Shown here piece after piece: positions 10,644-64,000 of a stretch of DNA of 64,000 bases. The notes under the pieces are model-generated. The model had not been told where the DNA came from and made no database searches. It worked only from the letters and a program-made list of their open reading frames with translations. The stretch comes from Anoplopoma fimbria (Eukaryota; Chordata; Actinopteri; Perciformes; Anoplopomatidae). Each line of letters begins with the position of its first letter. Positions within the stretch are counted from its first letter, which is position 1. The stretch lies in NCBI RefSeq assembly GCF_027596085.1, contig NC_072462.1:23143112-23207111 (forward strand). The letters run 5' to 3'. The translations under genes and the position numbers were made by a program.

Positions 10644-11059
10644 TCAAGGTAGTGATTTTAAAGGAAATACGTGGCTGTAAACACCATTCTAAGAGGGCAG
10701 TGACGATATATATATATGTAACTATATAATAATAATAATAATAATGATACATAAACGTTACTGGCTTCATCCTCTTGACATAGGTATGAATGTGGTTAGC
10801 CGGTTAGCTCTGCAGCAGCTAGCTTAGCATCAACGTCACCGTGTCGTCATCGCACAGTCTCAACGACGTAAAGAAGTCGTTCTAGTGAATCTCGTGTTGC
10901 CAACGGAGACGGGGGGGTGCTGATAAAAACAAATAAATAATAAACTACATTCACGGTCACTACGGGACTGTTTATAACTCCTTCTGCTTGAAATGCTGTT
11001 TGGAACGAGAGTTTAGAGGCTGTTCGAGCTGTGAGAGATGCTACAACAAACACATAAGA

Positions 11060-11115
11060 TAGAGATAGAGATATATAGAGATAGATAGATAGATATAGAG
11101 ATAGAGATAGACATA
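11060..11115. repeat. Imperfect (GATA)n/(GAGATA)n tract
   Basis: AGATAG/GAGATA motifs repeated over about 55 bp; a CT tract follows at 11181-11198. Confidence 0.8.
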
Positions 11116-11220
11116 GAGGGCCCCGGGAGCCTAACTTTAAAACTTTCTGAAAGAAACAACAAACCTGACGCAGGGACGTGCTCTCTCTCTCTCTCTCTGC
11201 GGACTGAACGCAGCGGAGCA

Positions 11221-11236
11221 CAGCGCCCCCTGCTGG
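11221..11236 (-). promoter_or_regulatory. CTCF-like motif (brd3/wdr5 interval)
   Basis: CAGCGCCCCCTGCTGG; the reverse complement matches the CTCF core CCASYAGRKGGCRS very well. Lies between the divergent brd3 and wdr5 promoters. Confidence 0.5.
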
Positions 11237-11937
11237 ACGGGAGGGTGTGGCCATGTTAGGTATTACCATGTCACTATATCCTTCATTCACCTCATTATGT
11301 TACTGCCAGCAGAACATTCGTTTTCTTTTAAGTAACATTATCTAACTGTATGTGCCCTGTGCGTAAATTAGAAACATTTTGATATATTGACTCACAATAA
11401 TGGAGCATCATAAATAATAGTTTCAAGAAGAAACAACGTTTGCAGGACACAGTTCCTCAAACCCACACTTTATCTAACATAATATGAATATGTCCCTTAT
11501 CGTGAAGTTACACTGATCAAAACTGAGTACACATGAGGTTAACAACATGTTTAATCAGGGTAAACTTGAACACCACAGCCCGTGAGTGACGACATAGACA
11601 CATTTGCCTTTGACCCTGATTGTCCCTCTTTGGCTTCCGTTACTTCTGAGAGTGCCACGCATGCGCAGAGCAGCCCCAGCGCACCACATTCCCCGCTTCT
11701 CCCAGCTTCTCCTCGCAGGCGTCCCGGAGGCAGGCTGGTGATTAACGCGTCCCATGGTGGTCTGAATACATCAAATACGAGCTTTTCTCCTTCTAATCGT
11801 CCCGAGGAGGAACGATCTGACCGTGAGGCTGCCTCAAACCCCCGTGAGTACCGACTTACGGCCGATTCCGTGGTGTCTGAATGGAGGCCCTCCGTTTGTC
11901 AACAGCGTTACACAGCGAGCAGACATGAGGACAGCGT

Positions 11938-12055
11938 TACTCCAGGACAGCGTTACACCAGGACACCTCTCTGTCTGTCGGGTTAGGGTTACACCAGGAC
12001 AACTCTCTGTCGGGTTAGGGTTACACCAGGACAGCCTCTCTCTCTGTCGGGCAGC
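11938..12055. repeat. Minisatellite with telomere-like GGGTTAGGGTT
   Basis: Tandem units of about 32 bp (GGGTTAGGGTTACACCAGGA plus a CTCTCTGTC stretch). GGGTTAGGGTT starts at 11980 and 12012 inside the array and appears again at 12228-12240. Confidence 0.85.
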
Positions 12056-12468
12056 AAACCCCAGGAGTTGGCATCCCTAACATGCGGAGTGATTCTAGCT
12101 CCTGTCACGACCCAGCCGAGGGAGTCCGTGTCGTCCTTTGTTTAACATGTATTATCTTCACATGTGTCGCATTAAAACACGGATACACGTTACCGTGTTC
12201 ATAACTGATAACCACCAGCCACTCACAGGGTTAGGGTTAGCTGACCGCATCGACTGTTTATATTCAGTCTTTCTAACCGTAACACGTTAGCTCTCTAGCT
12301 AACTGCTAGCTAAAATAGCTTATTTTTTTTAGATAACGCTATGCTAAAGTAGAAAGCGACCAAAGACTAGAGACATGTATCCTTTGCCAGTAGAGTTTAA
12401 TGGCTGCATGTGTTGGTTGTCTCCTCTCTATGAAACAGCTGTCATAGTTTACATGATGAGCATAAATA

Positions 12469-12720
12469 TGACTGTAATGTAATGTAAATATCCCGTTCTG
12501 ACCTCCTCATTTAAACCTGGCATACACTGGACAGTACAGGTAAATAATCCAATCGGTGAGATCCCCTTTAATCATCATGAAGACCAACCAATGCACATAA
12601 TTGTTGTAATAACACACTTAATAATTTTCACCATACACTAATGCATCCCAACGTGTGTTCCTGTAAGTCGCTTTGGATAAAAGCGTCTGCTAAATGACTG
12701 TAATGTAATGTAATGTAAAT
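12469..12720 (+). mobile_element. Retroposon with V-SINE/L2-type 3' tail
   Basis: GTAAGTCGCTTTGGATAAAA and GCGTCTGCTAAATGACTG (12663 on) followed by TAATG repeats are the 3' tail common to fish V-SINE and L2-type retroposons. The tail (12662-12720) is clear. The 5' limit is uncertain; a second ATGACTGTAATGTAATGTAA at 12470 may be a target-site or older tail copy. Confidence 0.65.
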
Positions 12721-12943
12721 GTTGGGACACTGAAGGCTGTCTCCTTTTTATAAATGTATAACGCGGACGTCTGTTTCACTTAAAAAAAACCAAATACTTC
12801 AGATTGTGTGTAGTTGGTAAGGTACTGTTTCACTTCAGATGTCTGTGAATGCAACAGCACTTACTTATAAGGGATTTCATTATTGAACTTACCTTAAATG
12901 TTTGTTTCCAGGATCGTGCTCAATAGATGCTCATTTCCTCACC

Positions 12944-16487
<3,544 letters not shown>

Positions 16488-16674
16488 GCCCCTTTTTTTT
16501 TGATCTTTTGGGCCATTCATATATATTTTTTTTTCTTCTTCTGTGTTTTGTTGTAAGAAAAGAGGACTTTTTTTTTTTTCTAACAGAGAGCTCCTTCTGG
16601 ATGCAGAGGGCTTTCAGATGATTCAACAAGGAGAACCAAATGAGACACGTCGACCACATACAGTATCGGCCGTA

Positions 16675-16680
16675 AATAAA
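16675..16680 (+). terminator. wdr5 polyadenylation signal (proximal candidate)
   Basis: AATAAA inside AAATAAATAAAATAAAA, about 190 bp past the wdr5 stop. A second AATAAA at 17532-17537 may serve a longer 3' UTR. Confidence 0.55.
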
Positions 16681-17672
16681 TAAAATAAAAGCCACATCTG
16701 AGATATTCCATGCGTCTGCTAACGTGTGCCAGATTTAGTTGTCTACCACCGGAAAGTTGGAGACTTTTTTTTATTATACTTTACAAACATGTCGATGCTC
16801 TGCTCTGGTGCTTCAGTTTTTTTTTTTTTTTACACTGCATTAACCCCTCGATGTCACGGCTCTGTACCAACTTTCGTGCATTTCCGGTCTCTTAGGATAA
16901 ATGTAAAGCTTATTTGGCCTTTCTACGATTACTTTGTCTTTTTTAGTCTGTCTGAGTAACTGTGTAGTGTCTTCTCAATGACTGTGAGGTGGAGAAGTGA
17001 CTTTGACATCAAGCTTCAGGTATTAAAAAAAAAAAGAAAGACGTCTAAGGATCCTATGGCTGTATTTATTATTCAAGGCATCACTATTAGTGTTGTTTTT
17101 TGTCTTAATGTTGAATTCCCAGATCTGCGTGCCATACTAAGATATATTTAAGGTTTGTGAGTCCTTTTAGGGCAACAAACTTGGATTTAAAGGACGCTAA
17201 GAAAGCTGAAAATGTGATGTATGATGTCACCGGAAATAGTTTGACAGCTCCAAAAAAAATGAAGTCCCCCCCCTCCTGTCTAATTTGAACATTTTAAAGT
17301 TAAGGTAAACCAAATGCAGCTATTATATCTTCTAGGATCTGTACATATTACATTGACGTATTGTGATTTGATGATTTAAACTGTCTATTTTCCTAACGGT
17401 CTCTTCTGCTTGATTAGCTCCCTCTGTAGTTCTGCACATGAAGCCAGCAGCATCTGTTCTCTGTAGTTAACCTGGATTCATTTTTTTGTGGAATACATGT
17501 TTTGACATTTGACAGCTATATCCTGCGACTTAATAAACCCAGTTTTTGTACGTTTCACGTGACACGAGTCGTGACTGAACATTTTCTGACAACTTCTACG
17601 TGCATCCGGAACATTACACACATACAATTGGCATCAGTCAGGCTCACTTTTGAGTTATTTGTTTTTTAATAA

Positions 17673-17674
<2 letters not shown>

Positions 17675-17704
<30 letters not shown>
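17675..17704. repeat. Poly(T) run, 30 bp
   Basis: Uninterrupted T homopolymer between the facing 3' ends; could be the A-tail of a minus-strand retroposon, but no body was recognised. Confidence 0.9.
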
Positions 17705-18235
17705 CTGTCCATGAAAGATAAGAACATCAGAGAACAACCCACAAAGAACAGAAGACAAAAATTCCATCTCTTTAAAAATCGACAAAAATATAATTAAAGA
17801 GGACATTCCCCGTCTTGCAGCGACGGGTTGAAAATGGCAAAGTAAAGGCGACACGGTTACCGAGGTGCCAAAACCGACATTTACCTCGCACCTTAAATTT
17901 TCAATCTGAAAATTGCCTTGTTGAATAAGCTTTTCCACAACGTATGCAACAGCCCGCAGAAGAAAAGGGAGAGAACAGAGAACACAAGCAAGGGATAAAA
18001 TTACCTTTGTACAAAAATAGATCTTTTTCCAAGTGTTTTTTCTTTTTTTTTTTTATCCTTTTTTTTTCTTACTTAAACATTTTACCATTGATGCAACAAA
18101 GAAAGCGGTGATTGTGTCACAAGCCCAGCTTTTCCTGATTATTACACTTTTTGAACATACAATTGCCAAGCAACACACACATCTCGGAGGGTTTAAAGTC
18201 TTAACCTTGTTTTGTTTTTGTTTCTCTTTCACGGT

Positions 18236-18241
18236 TTTATT
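18236..18241 (-). terminator. rxra polyadenylation signal (candidate)
   Basis: AATAAA on the minus strand, about 3.45 kb past the rxra stop. The size suits the long 3' UTR known for RXRA. Nearer TTTATT occurrences on plus (for example near 19750) could also serve. Confidence 0.35.
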
Positions 18242-19107
18242 GAGGTCCCATATATGGGTGAGAAGCTGGTTCTGTTTCAGTTTTGAGCTGCTGCGATTCT
18301 GCTGGTTGACCAGGGTTTGATCAAGTCAGTCTTAAAAAAAAGAAAAAAAACAAAACTCAGATATTTGTGACAAAAAAAACACATTTTGGTCTGACAGACC
18401 TGTCTCCCTCTTTCAATGTCGGAAATCCTCAAAGAACAGATCTGTCGATATAGATTTATAAATATATACACATATACATATTAACAAAATAGAGCTTTGT
18501 GTTATAAAGCATTCATGTGGGTGAGCCTGTCTTTATCGGAGCCACTTTATGGCTTAAGAGACCTGCGCTCGGCCAATCACAGTAAACTAAGAGGGGGAGA
18601 CACCGGCCTTAAAGGAGCAGGAGGATATTTATGATAAAGTTGGTCACCCAGTCGAATAAAAAGAACGCTTAAATCGCTTATTGTCTGCTCTCCTTGATTG
18701 AAATCGTTCCTCTAAAAAAACATCAGCAAATCTAGCCCAGACTAAATGCTTACGTTGTAAGACTTATCAGCAAATTCAATTTTTTTTCTTTTTCGATTAA
18801 ACAGACAAACAAGTACAACTGATCCAGAATATAAATACTGTAAACTGATCTCAGACCGGCAGTCAATACTGTCCCCTGGATGGTTCATGATAATAACAGG
18901 CCACCTCACTGAAACTGTTTGATTAATAATCAAACAGCCAGCCAGCCAATACTGAAGTTATTGCTTCTCTCCTCTTTCAGCTTAAACAAGCACAGACGCT
19001 GAGGTTTTGTCTGAGTGATGATAACAACACAACAAGAAAGTGCCATCTTCTTGTCTGATTAAATACTTGTAGAAAAATTCAAGTAACGTCGCAGCGCCAC
19101 TTCTCCT

Positions 19108-19122
19108 CCACCAGAGGGAGCT
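19108..19122 (+). promoter_or_regulatory. CTCF-like motif (wdr5/rxra 3' interval)
   Basis: CCACCAGAGGGAGCT is a partial match to the CTCF core in forward orientation. Confidence 0.3.
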
Positions 19123-20102
19123 CACAGCTCTTAAATGGCCGCCACATCCTCTCTAATCTAAACTGAATGTAAATGTTGTCGTCCTGCTTGGAGCTAGTGA
19201 GCAGTATATCTAGCAGCAAAGAGCTGGCATCTGACCCAAGTCTCTGCTTTTTGCATTGCTGGGATCAGTTTCACAGAGGCGGAATAACATCTGTTTAGCT
19301 GACCCCCATGGTGGAGGCCCTGCTGTGAAACTGGACCCAAATCACGATGAAGAAATGGACATCGTATTGTTGGTGTTTTGGTCCGAGTCAACAGTTCTAT
19401 GGAGTCCTGATGGTGCCACCGACAAATATTTTGATATTATCAATTAATATGTGGCTAAATTGTTTTTTAAAAAGAGCGATAATAAATGAAGCTCTGGCAT
19501 ACTCAAGGTTCCATACGACCGAGACCGTTTCACTTTATCCCAGGATTCTGAAAACACAGTGCTCAGGTTCTTTCAGGTCCAGTTAGTGTCGAGGCGCTCA
19601 TGAAAGCGTGACGAACAAGCAGAAATAGAAAAAAGAAAAAAAATCCTTAATTGAATTATCTTTTGGGCCTTTTTTCCTATTGTACTTGGCAATAGCTACT
19701 ATTTACCACGTCCTTAAACTCTGCTCCGCTCCACTGCTCCATAAAACAGTTGTTTATTTTCGTCCATGGTGAATAAACCATTACTGACTGACTATTAAAT
19801 GTCTGAATAGTGGGGGAAATAAAGCCTAAACAAGTTGTTTACTCCGGTCCAGGAAATTATTACACCTCACAAACACTTGACCTGTTACACACTAACACGC
19901 ATCCGCTCTGTGGACAATCTTTGGAAATGCACTCGATGCATAGTTTTTGCAGCAGCTGCAGCATTTAGAGAAAAGCAGAGGAGGAAGGAAAAACAACAAA
20001 CAGAATATGGACATAAAGCATAATTATACATAACATGGAGATAGCTAACATTTCAGTTCCACTTGAATGACACCGGCTTGTCCAGAGAAGTGCAGGGAGA
20101 GC

Positions 20103-20104
<2 letters not shown>

Positions 20105-20178
<74 letters not shown>
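20105..20178. repeat. (GT)37 microsatellite
   Basis: Uninterrupted GT repeat of 74 bp in the putative rxra 3' UTR. Confidence 0.97.
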
Positions 20179-20181
<3 letters not shown>

Positions 20182-21695
20182 GCTGAAACTGGTGCGTCCC
20201 TGATCGTGCCAGATTCCACCTCAGAGGTCCATCACATCAACATCAGCTCTCCGTTCAGGAACCCGACTCCGCCGTCATGAGGTTAAGTGCCAAGTAACAA
20301 ACAAATAAACAAAACAAATGGCTCTGCTGCGACCACAAGCTCTTCTCCCGCACGCCGGAAAACGGTTCGACGTGACGGTCAGACGGATGGAGAACAGAGG
20401 TAATCGTGCATCACTGCTGCTAAAATCAAAATAAAGTCAATACTGTATACGGTTGTAACTCTCTGTACAGGTAGATGTGGTGTTTGGAAAAAGCTAATAT
20501 CCCGGCGCGTGTGGGAGGTTTTTCTGAGTGTGGAGGTGTGAAAATGGTGTGCTGAAAGTCCCGTGAAATGAGGAGAAGGGTACGAAAAAAGGGAGCTTGG
20601 AGTTCGCCAGCAAGAGCGATGACGTTTCCCCCCCAAAATATAAAACCGTGTGCTCTGTTTCCAGCGAGCGTTGCAACAAAAGGCCCAGATGTTGTGACAT
20701 GGGATGACGTGAAGTTTCTGAGCATCTTGTAGCGTCGTAAAGCTAATGTGCCGCTATCAGACTGCATCTCCCTGCGTCTAGACGAACTGCGGAGATTGTA
20801 CGTGATGAGCTCTCCCGACTAAATTCGATTACGTTTAACCGAAGGGCGGATTAACTAAAATGTCTTCCTCCCCCGACGTCGCACAGTGCTGACAGAGTCA
20901 CATGTGGTTTGTATTTGTTGGAATCGGGCAGACACCTGAGGTTTCTTTAAAAAACTTGCAGTCTCGGTAAAACCTCCCTCCGAGTCCGACTCCAGAAAGC
21001 TCAGAACAGCTAGTGCAAGACCTGACGTGTTCCGTCGAGTCGGGCAGGAAACGACGGGTTCCTCTAAGCGGACGTTGCCCCTCCCCCAGACACACACCGT
21101 CCCCCCCCAAAGTGAGTTCAGTCCTGAAAAAGAGAGGGATAGAGGTCTCAGGTCCAAGTGTAGACGGCCTGAGGCTCTCCCAGTCCATGATTGTCCCGAT
21201 CACAACGCTGAGTGTCCAAATGTGACATCAACGCCGTTTTTTTTCTCGTTTTTAGTTTTTTCAAAATACCTGCAACTGTGGGTGTTAAAACCCGATCGTC
21301 TGCTTTTTCTTGACGCGGTGTAGGAAAAGCAAGGATGAAAACGATGGCTCAATGCGCTTCTTCTGTCTTCTGTCCGACCTTATTTGAAGTCCACTGTTGT
21401 CACTCGTGTCGCCGTGTGATTTTCATATCTATATTTATATATATATATATATTTCTTATTTATATATTTTTTACAAGGTATAAAACAGACCCATAGACAT
21501 GATGAACTCATTGTTTTGAAACACATCAAAAGGGGGGAGGGTAGGGAGGGACGGGAGAGGTTCTCCATCCGTCACATGATCTGTCCCTCGCTGGAGACTG
21601 GATTTTTCTTAAAAAACAAAAGAGAAAAAAAGGACACTGCCTCTGATCCAGGGCTGGTGGGAGATCTGGGGGGGGGGGGGGCTCAACCCTCAATG

Positions 21696-60593
<38,898 letters not shown>

Positions 60594-62659
60594 CTTATCA
60601 GGAAAAAGAAAAGAAAGAAGAAGAGTGGCATTTTGATTTGCTGTTGCTGTAAGGTTTTAATCATTTTCACAGCTATAACTTCTTTCAACATCTTTATGAG
60701 GAATTGGCAGGATTAAGTGATTTTTGTGATGCACATTGAGACTGTTATCACAACAACCAAGTGGTTAACATACACCTTTAGATTGTTTTTAATAGGACAT
60801 TTTCACACTAGAGCTAATTTGAGTGTTTCCTGGCCAAAGTTGTTGACACGGAGAATTTAGCACATCTGGTTAAGTATGAAAGCAGTTGTTAAATCTGAGC
60901 GCGGTCCAGGAAAAAAAATGGGACAATTCAGCCAAAAAACACTCAAGACAATTAAACCCAGCAGTTCTCTTAATCTCTGAAGACAGCCACCATCCCATCC
61001 CTTGATGAAGAGTTTACCTCATCACAAGTGCTTCCCTCAGGGGTCTGTGAGGACAGGATGTATATCTATAATGGATGTGGTTGAAGAGTGGGGCAGTGGA
61101 CCACGGGGAGTTAAATATATAATACATAATTATAGCCGAGGGGAAGTCATTGGTAAAGGTCCCTTGACTGTCTCTCTCCGTCTTTTTCCTCATGATTGTC
61201 TCATGTACGGAGGATTGTTTTTTTTAAAGCTGCAACTAGTAGTGGATCTACAAAAGTCTTTTTTCAAGTAAAATGAAAAAAGTGTGATGGTCTGGATTCT
61301 CAAAGAGCGGCAATCTGCTAATTTTCGTCATCTTATGTAACAGTAAATTGGATATTTGACAGTTGGTTGGACTAAAGAAGACGTGAAGGTCAAAAAAACC
61401 GAAAACGATGTCTGGTTGCAGGACTGCACAGCATCAGCGCTTTGACGTACATTCATTTTTCAGGTACTTGAACATCTCAATTCAATTTCTAGACATGTAT
61501 AGTATACTAAATAGAATTATATAAACACCCCCAAATGATCCTCCCCTACAGTTGACATAAGACAGCTAAGGTTCACCTCTGATGTGTCCTCTGTCCTAAC
61601 ATGCTCTCCTCGCATACACAGTCCTATTTGGACACCACAACTTTGCTCTCTCTGCAGCGGGGACATGGAATAGTTATGTCATGTGTGGCTTGCCTATCAC
61701 ACGCCCACGTTTCATAAGCGCCCACATCCCTCTGTTTTGCGCACGCTGGAATAAAACTGATGGACGGCTCGGCGAATTGACAGCCGAGAGTAAGGTGCCA
61801 TTTTTTTTTTTTTTTCTGGAGCGCTTCGTCTCGGCCCCAGCTGACTTCAGCAGGGCTTTCTGTGCACGTCTGATTTGAAAGGAGGTGGGAAATATCTGCA
61901 TCGCTGTCCCCTGCATCATCAGCAATTCTTAGAGCAGCAGCCGGGCTGGCAGCTCAGCAGAGCCAAACACTTCCTGCACTTCCTGCTTGCCTCAAATGCA
62001 CTTCCTGTACACACATACACACCCCACACACACACGGCTCTATCCTTTTGAAAACAAACACACACCCGTCTTAATAAAGAGCTAACAACAGTTCTGCATC
62101 TAGCTGTATTAGTTCAGAGATTAATCCCTCTGACTGATAGCCCTCGAGCTTCTCTCCCTCCCATTACATTTTTTTTTCCCCTCTGAAAAATGCGCCCACA
62201 CACATAATTCCTGAGGAATAAAATAAATAAATAGATAAAAAAAACTCGCCCTGAGCCAGCAATTCCCATAACCCTCTGCCAATTGGGTTTTAATCGGGCA
62301 GATAAAGAGAGCGGTATTACGGTTGCCAATCAGCCATTGTAGGTCTCAGTGGGGGGAGCTCAGCTGACAAGAGTCCCAGCAAGGCCCCACCTCGAGGGGG
62401 CTGACAGAGATGGGCTGGGGGGAGATCAGACTGTTTACATCTCTCTCCCCTATCCATTCCCTATGTCTCTTTCTCGCTCTTTTCTGCTGCTTTTTTGTGG
62501 AGAAGTGCCACAACCAGAGCAGAAAAAATTACTGGAAAAAATGGCCCCAACATCCTGTCTGATGCTCTTTCTCCAGTTGACCATGAAGTAAACTATGAAG
62601 CAAACTATGTGGTCACGGTGTTGTTTGGGAAAAAGCCCCAGGAACATATAGATATCTCA

Positions 62660-62762
<103 letters not shown>

Positions 62763-62902
62763 TCTGTGTTTATTCTTGTTGGAGTTGGGTTGCCAGTGTA
62801 GGATTACAGCAGGATGAAAAAGACTCTGGAGAAGAGAGGAAAGGAGAGGAGAAAATGAGAGCAGAGTAAACAAGGAGGGGAGAAACTGAAAAGACATACA
62901 GC

Positions 62903-62905
<3 letters not shown>

Positions 62906-62969
<64 letters not shown>
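62906..62969. repeat. (GT)32 microsatellite
   Basis: GT repeat of about 64 bp, 144 bp after the previous one, with purine-rich DNA between. Confidence 0.97.
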
Positions 62970-62972
<3 letters not shown>

Positions 62973-63393
62973 GGGGGGACATGGAGAGGTGAGGAGGAAC
63001 TAAAAAGACATTCAAGGAAAAGAAAGGAAAATCAAGAAGAGAGGAGGAAAGAACGGAGAGGAGCAGATAAGAGAAGAAGTTACAAGGGGAAGAGGGGAGA
63101 GAAGAGGAAACAAGGAGAGGAAAAAGAGGAAGTAAAATTAAAGGAGTTTTTCCCCCCCCCATACAGAATAACTGTCACAATCACACTCCTGCCTGTATTT
63201 CTTCACGTAACCCATTTAATCCCAACCTGTTGAACTGGACGGTGAAACATGTTTTACCAGCAGCCTTGAGAGAACACTAGCGACCGTTTGCACAATCTGC
63301 AAAAAAAAAAAAAAAAAAAAACATTAAATAAACATCCCCACAAGATTAGATAGGGGTTGGTAAAAGAGCGAAACCGGGGTGCGGTGGCAGGGC

Positions 63394-63395
<2 letters not shown>

Positions 63396-63447
<52 letters not shown>
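63396..63447. repeat. (GA)26 microsatellite
   Basis: Uninterrupted GA/AG repeat of about 52 bp near the candidate rxra first exon. Confidence 0.97.
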
Positions 63448-63450
<3 letters not shown>

Positions 63451-63859
63451 AAAGGACGGAGGCATCTGAGAAAAAAAAATCGCTGACCCATGTTTAGATA
63501 GGGGTGAAGTGCTTGTGAGCGCTGTCGTTCGCGTCCTCTGCCTGTCGATTGGCCCCGGATTCGCGGGGCACACAAAAGCCACAACTGACAGCAACAAATA
63601 AGCAAATTAGGGCCCAACTCCACCAGCAGGCGCAGACGGAGTTCTCCACTCATCACTTCTGAACTCCATACAGGCATCTCCTATTTCTAAACAACGCTCC
63701 CCTTCCTCGCTCTCGCCATCCCCGGCTCTTTTGTTCCGCCGCTGGGTGTGATTACACAGAGGAAAAAATTTGCCAATTTGTGTTCGGGCTGTTGCCGGCC
63801 GGCCTCGAGCGTTTAGAATATGATAAATGGATGTTTGAGATGGAGTGGACGGTGCTCAC

Positions 63860-63887
63860 CAGAGGAGTGACAGCAAGTGGCGTTCAT
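63860..63887 (-). CDS. rxra: Candidate rxra first coding exon
   Basis: ATG followed by eight codons (MNATCCHSS) and one base, then a GTGAGC donor. The phase fits the next exon exactly, giving MNATCCHSSD-SSGQLT and a total of 459 residues against 462 in human RXRA. It does not resemble the mammalian start MDTKHFLPLDF. The support is a donor, a phase match and total length; the true first exon could lie beyond the window. Confidence 0.35.
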
Positions 63888-64000
63888 CCAAAACCCTTGA
63901 AACAAGCTTTGTTTACATTTTGTTTTTCTTTCCTGACGGGTGATCGGCCGTAGTTGTGATTAATGGCCGTCCTTTCCAGAACAATGACGCCATCTGTCAT

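Larger units (their letters stand above)
9952..12911. promoter_or_regulatory. Divergent brd3/wdr5 intergenic and promoter interval
   Basis: brd3 reads left and wdr5 reads right from this 3 kb interval, so both promoters and their noncoding first exons should lie here. 11.5-12.3 kb is CpG-rich compared with flanking DNA. No TATA box or first-exon donor could be fixed. Contains a DR1 motif, a CTCF-like motif, a telomere-like minisatellite and a retroposon tail, each listed separately. Confidence 0.55.
16488..21695. other. Facing 3' UTRs of wdr5 and rxra
   Basis: wdr5 ends at 16487 on plus and rxra at 21696 on minus, so this 5.2 kb holds both 3' ends. Candidate signals put the wdr5 end near 16.7 or 17.6 kb and the rxra end near 18.2 kb. 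Contains a 30-bp T run (17675-17704), a (GT)n tract (20105-20178) and a CTCF-like motif (19108-19122). Open frames look like chance. Confidence 0.6.

Noticed and set aside
20426..21323. Overlapping open frames in the putative rxra 3' UTR
   Set aside because: Several frames on both strands are open at once, none with a domain; consistent with chance in GC-richer UTR.

Overview
The window is vertebrate nuclear DNA, almost certainly from a ray-finned (teleost) fish. It carries spliced genes with GT-AG introns, very long (CA)n/(GT)n tracts, and dispersed repeats of teleost type: a V-SINE/L2-like 3' tail, a tRNA-derived SINE, and a short hAT-like element beginning TAGGGCTGGGC. I saw no bacterial, phage, CRISPR or viral gene content.

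Three protein-coding genes can be read exon by exon. (1) About 3.6-10.0 kb, minus strand: a BET-family double-bromodomain gene, most like brd3. Ten coding exons give about 548 residues with BD1, BD2, an ET domain and a short Ser/Asp-rich tail. (2) 12.94-16.49 kb, plus strand: wdr5, 13 coding exons, 333 residues, nearly identical to the mammalian protein. (3) 21.70-60.59 kb, minus strand: rxra (retinoid X receptor alpha). Nine exons are certain; a tenth, a candidate first coding exon at 63.86-63.89 kb, would bring the protein to 459 residues. BRD3-WDR5-RXRA is also a neighbourhood on human 9q34, but there RXRA points the same way as WDR5. Here rxra is inverted, so wdr5 and rxra converge tail to tail.

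Layout: 1-3.6 kb is brd3 3' flank/UTR with a 28-bp minisatellite and a long inverted repeat. 10.0-12.9 kb is the divergent brd3/wdr5 promoter interval, with a CpG-rich stretch, a CTCF-like motif, a DR1 motif, a minisatellite containing telomere-like GGGTTA units, and a retroposon tail. 16.5-21.7 kb holds the facing 3' UTRs of wdr5 and rxra. The rest is large rxra introns containing simple repeats, degenerate transposon copies and unexplained stretches.

All three proteins work in chromatin-based transcription: an acetyl-histone reader (BET), the H3K4 methyltransferase scaffold (WDR5) and a ligand-dependent nuclear receptor (RXRA). Nothing suggests they form an operon-like unit. I found no convincing new biological system. 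The most notable points are the compact, divergent BET protein, the inverted rxra, the unusual candidate rxra N-terminus, and several structured repeats.
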